64,000 bases of DNA, from assembly GCA_001792895.1 (NCBI GenBank), contig MARA01000004.1, positions 868,001 to 932,000 on the forward strand, written 5' to 3'. The position numbers and the translations under genes were made by a program. The DNA is from Lentinus brumalis. Taxonomy: Eukaryota; Basidiomycota; Agaricomycetes; Polyporales; Polyporaceae. The notes below the pieces were generated by a model. That model had not been told where the DNA came from and did no database searches. It saw nothing but the letters and a program-made list of their open reading frames with translations. Below, one piece after another: positions 10,467 through 19,513 of this stretch; within the stretch, counting starts at the first letter, position 1, and each line of letters starts with the position of its first letter.

Positions 10467-11007
10467 TACTCCTTTTCTTTCCCACTCGTCCCGACGTCGC
10501 CTTCATGCACTCGGGCTCCGCACGCGCGCGTATCTTCTTCTTATTCTGCAACTCCCATCTCTTTCTCACTCCATTTTTCTTTCATTAGCATTTAGCGATC
10601 GTTTGCAGAATCTCACCATCGGGGTGCTCTCGGACCGCGAGTCGGGAGCACCTGCTTCCTGCTACCCCTGTTGGACCTTCGCGGTTTCCTACTGGTTACG
10701 GCGCGCAAACACACAGCGCTGGGGATTCGGCGGACAGGGCCAGCATATGTCTGCCGAGAACGAGCGACAAGGTCTTGGTGGCGCCACTCTGCGACTAGAA
10801 CTGGAGTCCACGGGAAGTGCGCACGCCACTGAACGTTAACTTTGTGGAGGAGCGTTCATGCGGAAACAGGCGAGTCGCAAGTCGACGGCGGTTATGCACA
10901 ACGCTATGCACAGTGATGGATCTGTTGCGGGGATGATAGTTGTACAAGTGTTCCGTCAGTTGCAGTGAGCCAAGTATTCAAGTGGTCCGTGCCCTTCCGT
11001 GCCAAGC
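10467..11007. other. 3' part of the YR retroelement and spacer to IVD
   Basis: No gene. The first 100 bp is pyrimidine-rich. A small inverted repeat GGTGCTC (10623-10629) / GAGCACC (10646-10652) is present. The 3' end of the retroelement must lie here, but I cannot place it. Confidence 0.45.
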
Positions 11008-12780
11008 TCACGACGCGCGCCGCTTGAACTCCTCGTTGAACTCACGACCAATGAGCATCCGCCTAATCTCCTGCGTTCCTGCGCCAACAGTGTACAACCG
11101 TGTGTCGCGCAGAATGCGGCCGGTGGGGTAGTCTATCGGGGATAAAAAGACACTTCAGTCATGACGCGGCCCAAGGAAGCTACTCGCGTACGTACCGTTG
11201 ATGTAGCCGTTCCCACCCAGACATTGCATCGCGTCAAGGGCGACCTCGACTGCTCGGTCGGACGAGTACAGGATCGCACCCGCGCAGTCCTATCCAAGCC
11301 ATGTACGATGAGCTGAACGTGCTTCACACCCTCAAACACCCAATAAAACACGTACCCTCCGGCTGACCTTCCCCGCGTCACATGCTTTCGCAACAGCGTA
11401 GACGTACGACCTCGACGCGTTAAGCTTCGTGTACATGTCCGCGATCTTCCCTGTTCGAAATGCTTGAGTAACGCCTCCCCGTTAGGAGACATGGAGGCGA
11501 ATCTGACCTTGCATAAGCTGGAACTCTCCGACTGCCTGCCCGAACTGCTTCCGATCGTGAACATACTCCACGGCGATGTCGAAGGCTGCTTGCATCAACC
11601 TGATCGAACGATCAGCGGCCGGGCAGGAGCAAACCTGGCAAGACACTCACCCCAACGGCCCACCGCTCAGCACAAGGCGTTCCAAGTCAAGACCAGACAT
11701 GAGCACTCTCGCGCCGCCGTCCACGGGTCCGAGAACGTTCTCTACAAAGCCGAGCAATGGCTCAGTCCCAACGCTCACATCCTGACGAAGCAGAACAACA
11801 CTCACCCTCGGGCACGAAACAGTTCTCAAACACCAGCTCGCAAGTATCGCTCCCGCGCATGCCCAGCTTGTCCAGCTTCTGGTGCGTCGAGAAGCCCTCC
11901 CAGCCCTTCTCGATAATAAATGCCGTGATGCCCTTCGAGCCCTTCTCCGGGCTCGTCTTCGCGTACACCACAAGCGTCGACGCCACGGGCCCGTTCGTGA
12001 TCCAGAACTTGTTCCCGGTCAGGCGGAAGCCCCCGTCGACGCGCTCCGCGCGCAGCCGCATGCTCACGACGTCGCTCCCGCTGCCCGGCTCGCTCATCGC
12101 GAGCGCGCCGACCTTGCGGCCCGCGACGAGGTCCGGCAGGTACTTGGCCTTCTGCGCGTCCGTGCCCCAGCGGTGGATCTGGTTCACGCACAGGTTCGAG
12201 TGCGCGCCGTAGGAGAGCGCGACGGAGCCCGAGGCGCGCGAGAGCTCCTCCATGGCGAGCGTGTGGTTGAAGTAGCCCAGGGCGAGCCCGCCGTACTCGG
12301 GCTTGACGGTGATGCCGAGCAATCCCATGTCCCCGAGCTTCTCCCAGAGGTCCTGGAGAGGTCCTGTCAGCGTGCTGCTGGTTGGGGAGATGCAGGCGCA
12401 TTCTGGGAAACTCGGTGCCCAGAGGCGTACAAACGCGAACGGGAAGGGGAAGGAGGGTGCAGTGGGGGACAGACACGTACTGGGGGGAAGTTGTTCGTCC
12501 TGTCGATCTCAGCGGCCCTCGGGGCGACCTCCTTCTCCGCGAACTCTTGCACGGCATTCCTGAACTGCAATCCATCGCACCAACACCCAAGTCAGCATGC
12601 AAAAGCCTGCCGTGCCATCGCGGAAGAACGGCGCACCTCAGCCTGGTCCTCCGTCAACCCAGCAACGTCGGTGTTGTAGAACGACGCGTTCCTCCGCTGG
12701 TGTGCGACTGCAGCGAACGTGGGCCGGGCACGGGCCTTCAGAGCAGCAGATCCAGGGAGACGAGAGAGCGAGCGCAGCAT
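11008..12780 (-). CDS. IVD: Isovaleryl-CoA dehydrogenase, mitochondrial
   Basis: FAD enzyme that oxidises isovaleryl-CoA to 3-methylcrotonyl-CoA in leucine breakdown, passing electrons to ETF. Start ATG 12778-12780. The N-terminus [20 protein letters not shown] is a basic mitochondrial presequence. Next come the N-terminal helical domain ([20 protein letters not shown]), then [36 protein letters not shown], the FAD/substrate loop [17 protein letters not shown] and KFWITNGP. After several short introns the C-terminus reads [20 protein letters not shown] and ends [12 protein letters not shown], a strong family hallmark. Stop TGA 11008-11010. There are about seven exons. Confidence 0.95.
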
Positions 12781-13524
12781 TTTTGTGTCTGGGTCCTGGA
12801 TGTCGGTCGTGGATGCAAGTTGCAGTACCCCAGGTGCGGGGAAGGACGATTCCGGTCCGAGTCTAAGATCCGGCCGGAAAGCGGTGCGGTGTTTACTACG
12901 TCGTTATTGCACGCAAGAACTTACTTGTAAGTAAGTAAGTAATGATCCAACTCCATTGACTCCCCGAGTCCAACTTAAGGCCGCAACCTTGCAGCGCAGT
13001 CTCAAGCCAAGCAAGACACCATCTGCACACAAGCAATGTCAATGAGCAAATAAATGCACACCTATTCGCATGTCCGAGTCAGCTCTGAGCGAAGCAGGGG
13101 AGCCACGCTGGAAAGAGCTGAACGTGAAATGACAGTTGGAACTTCATGCATCATGATCGCGCCCCAACTCTACTCAACCACCTCGGAATCGGAAGCCAAA
13201 GATGACCGAGATTTCTGTGAAGGTCCGATTCTTTACATGCTGGTTCTTACGACTTGCAGACCACATAACATGGACGATGCCCGCGGGTGGGATCACTCAC
13301 TGCAAGTGCCTGTCATGGTATGATCCAGGTCTCTTCGCCGCGGAGTGTGCTCAATGTACTCCTCGCAGGAATTCATAGATGGGTCTGATGACAGAGCATT
13401 TCCTGTGGGTCTCGGGTCACCGTTTTGCGAGGCCATAGGATCAGCAGAGGACGAAAAGCTTCCCAAAACACATGCACAAAGTACAGAATAATTGACGGTG
13501 TCCCAAGGCGCCCGGTACAATTCG
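12781..13524. other. Intergenic
   Basis: No supported gene. It holds a short GTAA microsatellite (about 12920-12942) and presumably the IVD promoter next to 12780. Confidence 0.5.
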
Positions 13525-14109
13525 TTACTCGAGCCATGGCCGCCAGACTGGTCTGTCCCAATGCTTCTCCCAGCTAGGATAACCATTTGTCGGATCCGGA
13601 TACCGCAGTACCCGGATTGGCGTAACCTCGGAACCCAGATCGTCGAGCAGGATGGCGTCTGTTTCCAGTCCGCCCCTACTTCTTTCCTTCGACAACAAGT
13701 CCCGCAGCCAGCGGCGCGGACACTCGCTCTCCGTCGAAGGTCCCAAAGCGTCCGAAGCCGGCGGAACCGCGATGATCACCAGTCCCACCGTCGACACTCT
13801 GCGCTCGTTTTCCATCGCGAAGACTACCCCTCCGTCAGGCTCGCCGCGCACACCGAGCACCCGGCCGACGAGTTGGGGATCGTACACATCGTACGTGTGG
13901 TGTTGAAACAAGTACGGGTACACAGCTCGGTAGTAGGCCGGGGACAGTGCAATGATCTGGACCATGTCTCCGACACCTGGAGGGGCAGGGAGAGGGATCG
14001 GCGCGTCGTATACGTGGGTGAGGGTCCAGGATGAATGTCCAGGGATGGCGACGAGGTACTGTTCTCTCCAACGACCGTATACTCGGAGAACACTGTCGTC
14101 GGGCTTCAT
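13525..14109 (-). CDS. Hypothetical protein, intronless, 194 aa
   Basis: One uninterrupted frame from ATG 14107-14109 (MKPDDSVLRVYGRWREQYLV) to the stop at 13525-13527 (ending PVWRPWLE). The composition is protein-like: Trp, Tyr and Pro spread evenly, acidic overall, no signal peptide or transmembrane segment, no low-complexity run. Segments such as VGDMVQIIALSPAYYRAVYP and LDDLGSEVTPIRVLRYPDP suggest a globular beta-rich domain. I do not recognise the family. It stands between IVD and the Tnp2 transposon and could be a lineage-specific gene or a captured fragment. Confidence 0.55.
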   Translation of the reverse strand: MKPDDSVLRVYGRWREQYLVAIPGHSSWTLTHVYDAPIPLPAPPGVGDMVQIIALSPAYYRAVYPYLFQHHTYDVYDPQLVGRVLGVRGEPDGGVVFAMENERRVSTVGLVIIAVPPASDALGPSTESECPRRWLRDLLSKERSRGGLETDAILLDDLGSEVTPIRVLRYPDPTNGYPSWEKHWDRPVWRPWLE

Positions 14110-14480
14110 CGTGGTGTTGTTGAAACATGAACCATCGAGCTAATGAAAATATGCACGGGCTCAATGTTCCAGAGACCATGAAACCATCACGGACGAAGCA
14201 AGGAAGCTCAGGGACTTGACAGCGACTATGAGGCGTGTCGCTGAAACCCTGAACGGAGATCGAAGCATTGCTGATTACCGTAGTTCATCGTTACTCCATT
14301 TGACGTACAAGACGTATGTACAGTACAGGCAAACGCGCGAATGATGGTGGCTGGAGGGAGCGGGCAGCGGCCTGCAGAGAACAGAGAACAGATTTATTAG
14401 AGCCGACTACGCTACAGTAAGTAACTCAGGTAAATAGATAATGATCTAATACCTCGCCGGCTCGATAACTCAGTAAGGAC

Positions 14481-14527
14481 AGTAAGTGAGTGAGTAAGTA
14501 AGTAAGTAAGTAAGTACGTAAGTAGGT
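14481..14527. repeat. (AGTA)n microsatellite
   Basis: About 45 bp of AGTA/AGTG tetranucleotide repeats, some 180 bp outside the left end of the Tnp2 element. The rest of 14110-14699 shows no gene. Confidence 0.8.
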
Positions 14528-14706
14528 GGGTTTTTTGGATACGGCAACATTATTGGGCGAGCAGGTACGTGAGATGTCGGGGAACATCGAAGGTAGGAGA
14601 TGTGTAGGGTTGCCGGGAGGACGTGCGACGTTTGTACTCGCCCCAGATCCGGCTCGCGAGCCTGATAGATGCCAAGTGCCATGTTTGAACCACCCGGGTG
14701 AGTAGG

Positions 14707-14735
14707 CCCAGTGAGAATCGACAAGGAAACCTCGG
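14707..14735 (+). repeat. Left 29-bp terminal inverted repeat of the Tnp2 element
   Basis: Starts CCCAGTGAGAATCGACAAGG and ends AAACCTCGG. It is preceded by the GAGTAGG duplication at 14700-14706 and is the exact inverse of 23483-23511. Confidence 0.95.
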
Positions 14736-14795
14736 ATAACCATGGGTAACCTTAGGGCGACCCCGCGGAATTACGCAAGGCTACCCATGGTTATC
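14735..14795. repeat. Subterminal 14-bp inverted repeat (hairpin)
   Basis: GATAACCATGGGTA (14735-14748) is repeated inverted as TACCCATGGTTATC (14782-14795) around a 33-nt loop, directly inside the left terminal repeat. Further GGATAACC/GGTAACC-type motifs continue to about 14905. Confidence 0.85.
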
Positions 14796-14931
14796 TGAGA
14801 CTACGCGTGATCGGCACAGTCCCCCTTTTGGGCGAGTAACCAGGGATAACCCCAGATGTCTAGGGATAGCCAGCGTAACCAAACGTAGCCAGCGATAACC
14901 ATATGTATACCAGGTCTAATACTACACACGT

Positions 14932-15400
14932 GCGCCTGCTCGCCTGCCCGCCCGCCTGCCCGCCCGCCCGCCTGCCCGCCCGCTCGCTCGCCTGCCCGCT
15001 CGCTCGCCTGCCCGCTCGCTCGCCTGTCCGCCCGCTCGCCCGCCCGCTCGCCCGCCCGCTCGCCCGCCCGCTCGCTCGTCTGCCCGCCCGCTCGCTCGTC
15101 TGCCCGCCCGCTCGCTCGTCTGCCCGCCCGCTCGCTCGTCCGCCTGCTCGTCTGTCCGCCCGCTCGCTCGTCCGCCTGCTCGCCCGCTCGTCCGCTCGTC
15201 CGCTCGTCCGCCCGCCCGCTCGTCCGCTCGTCCGCCCGCTCGCTCGTCCGCTCGTCCGCCGCTCGCTCGTCCGCTCGTCCGCCTGCGTCGGCGTGCTGGT
15301 CCGTCCGCCCGCCTGCTCGTCCGTCCGCCTGCTCGCTCGTCGGCCCGGTCGCTCGTCCGCTCGTCCGCCTGCTCGCCTGCTTGTGCGCCCACTCGTTCCC
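14932..15400. repeat. Degenerate pyrimidine-rich minisatellite (CGCTCGTCCGCC-type units)
   Basis: About 470 bp made almost only of CGCCTGC, CGCTCGT and CGTCCGCC units of 4-12 nt with no A on the plus strand over long stretches. It leaves several frames open on both strands (Arg/Ala/Gly/Ser/Glu/Asp on minus, Pro/Leu/Ala/Arg/Ser on plus). It lies between the left end of the Tnp2 element and the 3' end of its first gene. Confidence 0.9.
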
Positions 15401-15431
15401 CCACCTGCTCGCCCGCTCCGACCGCGTGCTC

Positions 15432-18055
15432 TCACTCACCTCCCTGCTCGCCAGCGGGCTGGTCGAGCTTGTCCTCCTGCGTTGGGGCGGCGGGAGCGTC
15501 ACGCTCAGACTTCCACTTCTGTAGAACATGTTAGTATAGTTGATATGTAGGCATGTGCCACGCACCTTTCGTGCGCCGTCTTTCATTGACCCATAGAACT
15601 TGTTGAACTCGGCCTTCGTGCCGCCTGTCTCCTTGTACCAGAGGATCGCACAGATCTCCCTGGGTAGCGTAGATGTCAGTGAATATTCTCACAAGGAGAA
15701 GACTCGCCTGACTTCTGTGACTTCTGCGTGTCCTTCTGTTGAACTGGCGGCCATGCTGCCGAACCTTTGGGAGCCTTCGTCTTCTTGTCCTTGGGGGGTG
15801 CAACCGGAGCGATCTGGGCCGGGGCTATGGGTACCCTGTCTTCGTGGGCGAGTATCGCCGTGCTGTGATGACGCAGTTAGTTAAGGCTTGGCAGGCCATT
15901 CAATGACTTACAAAGGATTGGCGACACGAGCCCGTGCGGGCTGCGCGGTTGCGTCACCTGGGGCCTACTGGGACTCTCTTCGGTCTCCGATATATTCGCC
16001 GGGGCCACGGTAACGTTGACGCTGGCATTCGCACTCAGAGCGGAGCCTGTGTTCAGCTTTGCCCGAGGATCCGATGGGCCAGAAGATGTGTCGTCCAGGC
16101 TGGACGTCGGGTGCACAGAGAGGACGGCGTTGAGAGGACTGCCAGAGTCGGGAACGTCGCCTGAGGGTACCGCGGGATCCAGGCACATGGTCGAGTCACC
16201 ACCGTGGGTCGCATCAGCGTCCTGCAGGTCGCCAAGTGATGTCGTGCTGTCCGCTGGCACGATAAGCTCGCTTGAGGGTGCCGCGCTTGATACCAAGATG
16301 TGGGGTTGGGCTGCGTTGTCGCAGGCTGCGCCACCTCCAGAAGTCGAGGTGACAGTGTCGCCCAGGTTCCTCTCGTCGCTGAAGCCCGTGACGTCGCCAG
16401 GAGAGACGTCGCCAGGAGAGACGTCGGCGTCTGAGCGCAGGGGGAGGTACTCGAAGTCAAAGTCTTCGCGCACCGGCAAGGGACCCAGGGAGCCGTCGAG
16501 TCCGGGTGTATCGTCTGCATGAATGGCCGGCATGGTGCGTGCACGCTTGAGAGGTGCGGTGGATGCGAGTTCTTCCGCAGACTCGCGCTTGGCAGACTGT
16601 GAGCGTTCAATGTCATCGTCAGCAGTCATCGCGATGGTGTACGGCGCGGCATCTGATCGAATGATAGAGTTAGCGGGGGCGCGGCGATATGAGGTGCACA
16701 CACCAAGCGACGCAGTCTTCCTCGTGTTTCTCTTGATGCGACGGGAGGCCATCTTCTTGTCGCGTTTCGCTTTGGCTACGCAGACCTCCTCAGCAAGAAG
16801 CGGGTCGTCCAAAGAACGCGGGTCCACACTAGCAAGGAAGTTGCGTCGCCATTGAGACCAGTTGTCTTGACCAAGTGCGTCGCTGTGCCAGCCGTCGTGA
16901 CAGAAGCCCAGCTCGGGGGCGTCGCCGAGTATGAGACGAGTGAAGTCGACCTTGAAAGTGGTGGTTGCTTTCATCCACGTCCTCGGGAGTGCCGCGACGC
17001 CGTGTTCCGCAGCGTAATCACGCCAGATCTCATACGCATAGCCGCGTATCTCCCTGGCGCGCTGTGGACTGACAGGCGTGCCGTCTGGGTTAGTCAAAAA
17101 TGTCTCCTTTTCGTCACCCTGTGCCACAGCCGTGTTGCCGACGCGCTGGATTTGTCCCGCCCTGACGACCTTGTCCTTGCGGTTGTTCCATCGTTCGCGG
17201 TACCAGTAAGGATGCTAGGTACACACAGATCAGCGCGCAGACATGCATATATACACGTACTCACCTTCTCATGGCCCTTGTGTAAATATTTGACGATCTT
17301 GAACTTGCCATCCATGGTCATTGGCAGGTTGAAGGTCTTGAGGGTTTCATACGTCCTGCGGCTCCCCGCGAAGTGCGCCAGGGGCAGAGCTACACCTTGG
17401 GAATCCTCGGCGTGCGACGTGACTCCGGGAGTGATCCTCGGTGTGATTCGTCCAATTATCTCGGGGGAGAGCGCTGCGGAGGTGTCGACGAGCTCGGGGT
17501 CGAGTGCGAAAGACGGTGCACTCGTGCTGATCTAGTCAGGTGGATGTATGCGTGATAAAACGGGTGAACTCACTTCATATGCGCGGCACGCAGTGTTGCA
17601 TTCTCGCGTTGCAGGCGTTCGAGTTCAGCCTAGTGTGCGGGGGCGCAATTGACTATGTGAGACCTGTGAGAGAGATGTATGCGTACATACCTGTTCAAAG
17701 TACGTGCCCTGTTGAAGACGCTGGAGCTCAGCGTTTTCCCTTCGGAGGCGCTGTAGCTCAGTGACCGAGGATGGGGGCATGTGCGAGGCAGACTGGCGCA
17801 GCGTTGTAACATACAGTAGACAGTCATATTTCAAAAAAAACGGCGTACATGCGCGGGCCCCGCAGTCCAATACACCATCGGAGACACGGGAGGCGTCGGC
17901 AGCGCGCCCAGGGATGCACCGTAATCCGGGATCGTCGTTGATGCCGGGATCGCCACGCCAATCGCAGGGATCGTCGAGATCGGCGGCGCGTTGTTCGTGC
18001 TTGCGTCTTGGGCAATTGGGTTGCAGTTAGCATCGTGTGATATTATCTGCCGCAT
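15432..18055 (-). CDS. Tnp2-element accessory protein, coiled-coil N-terminus
   Basis: Multi-exon cargo gene. Readable exons in order: MRQIISHDANCNPIAQ...YWTAGPAH (start ATG 18053-18055); MPPSSVTELQRLRRENAELQ and AELERLQRENATLRAAHM, a leucine-zipper-like coiled coil; ALDPELVDTSAALSPEIIGR to FNLPMTMDGKFKIVKYLHKG; HPYWYRERWNNRKDKVVRAG to WMKATTTFKVDF; then a long Ser/Asp-rich tail with a SPGDV duplication near 16397-16427. Last exons read APVAPPKDKKTKAPKGSAAW, AILWYKETGGTKAEFNKFYG and WKSERDAPAAPTQEDK, stop TGA 15432-15434. I could not settle one 3' splice junction (near 15862-15912). The HPYWYRERWNN block is, to my knowledge, recurrent in basidiomycete Tnp2 elements. Function is unknown. Confidence 0.7.
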
Positions 18056-18330
18056 GTTGCACCAAAGAGAGCCGCACGCGTGAGAGAGACCCAGATGAGA
18101 AGACGTGAGGGCAGTTGGGAGGCAAGAGGAGGAGGAGTAGAGAGACGCGAGCGCGGCGTCGCGTCTTCGCAGGAGATCACGTGGGCGTGAGGCCCTGCCG
18201 CTAGGGTCCGTGCGCAACACACACGCACGTCCTGTCTTCCCGCACTCAATCCTCTCAGCTCTTTCGCTCTGTTTCTCAGGCGACAGGCATCACACCACGA
18301 AGCACGACGGAGCGCGTATCGTAGGAGGTC

Positions 18331-19333
18331 ATGGCAGCATCGAGCACGCAGTCTCAGGGTGAGAGTGCGACACAGTAAGTGCGATCCCCATTCCCTCTGC
18401 CATATATCCCTCACATTCTGCAAGATTTCTCGCACGCGAGGGAGGCAATTTATTCAGCTGGGCAAGTGACTTTGATGGTACGCCCGAGTTCACGTCAAGC
18501 CCGCAGTCCCTTGTATGCGCGCGCCTCGCGGAGAAGTCTTTTCGTCTCGCGCAAGTGGCGCTTCGCGTAGCCTGGGGGCTCGGCCACCACATTGAGGCGC
18601 AGGACGACAACACCACGGACTTCCTCATGATCAGACACGAGCTTGCCACCGCTTTCCGGGCTGTCGATGCAGTTATTCCGAGGGACGCCCGCCCATTCCT
18701 CTCCACACCCGCTGCCGCTCTCCAATCCACTCTGAACCACCACCCCCTCGCCGTCCAAACTGCCCTGCTTACCTCGCGACCGCTGCTCCATGCGCCGCCA
18801 CCTGGAAACCTTGTCCAGTCCCCCGGCTCCCATGTATCCTCCCGGGCTTCCTCTCGTCCATCTTTATCTCCCCCGCGCAAGACAAGTCCACCCGCACCCG
18901 ATCACCCCAGCTCGCCCGTCCCTCCAGATGACATCGACTCGGACTCGGTCTCCCCGGGCCAAATCATTCCCTCACGTGCGTCATCACGTTCTATGTCGAG
19001 GGCTTCGTCTCCTACGTTGCCCGGGCATATCGACCACGCCCGTTTGGCCAATCTTGTGGCCCATGCCGTCCTGGAACCGATCTGCGACAAGATCACCGGC
19101 GACGTCTTCGTCAGCAACCTGGCAAACCGCGTCGCAAACCTCCTAGGCCCACGTGTTGACGATGCGCTGGCCAAGGCGCTCGAGCGTGTCTGCCCAGTCG
19201 CGGTCGCCGATCTGCCACCCCACTACGCACCGTCTAATGATTTGAATGGGTCACCTGTTTCGAAGAGACGCAAGTGTGGTACGTGTGCATGCACCATCTG
19301 GATTGATATCATGCTGACTGTTCCACAGGATAA
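18331..19333 (+). CDS. Second Tnp2-element accessory protein, 300 aa
   Basis: Three exons fit exactly: 18331-18374, 18425-19278, 19329-19333 (introns 50 nt each, GTAAGT...AAG and GTACGT...CAG), giving 300 aa ending SKRRKCG*. The N-terminus MAASSTQSQGESATQFLARE leads into a globular helical part (RLAEKSFRLAQVALRVAWGL), a long Ser/Pro-rich low-complexity middle, then a second helical block (HARLANLVAHAVLEPICDKI, VSNLANRVANLLGPRVDDAL). A basic tail with KRRK may act as a nuclear signal. It is divergent from the previous gene, with 275 bp between starts. I do not recognise the family. Confidence 0.65.
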
Positions 19334-19513
19334 CTCCCGTCGCATGCGACCTGCTCACAACATGGCCACCGTCGTTGCTGCGTCGCATATGCATCTCCTG
19401 ATCGCTGTTTTGTCATTGTCTGCCCATGTATGTTATGTCCCCGTCTTGGTCGCTGTTGTTGTGTCGCACGTCCGCTCTTTGCAAGTTCATTGTAATTATA
19501 TGTACAAACAAAA

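Noticed and set aside
10623..10652. GGTGCTC/GAGCACC inverted repeat as the retroelement's internal complementary region
   Set aside because: Only 7 bp, with no matching sequences at the presumed left end, so the assignment cannot be supported.
14707..14735. Interpreting CCCAGTG ends as a hAT element because of a near-8-bp duplication
   Set aside because: Only 7 bp match once the CCC start is kept on both sides, and the encoded transposase is Tnp2, not hAT.
14860..15586. Long open frames on both strands with Arg/Ala/Gly/Ser/Glu/Asp or Pro/Leu/Arg repeats
   Set aside because: They come from the CGCTCGTCC minisatellite, which lacks stop codons in most frames. No splice or start context.
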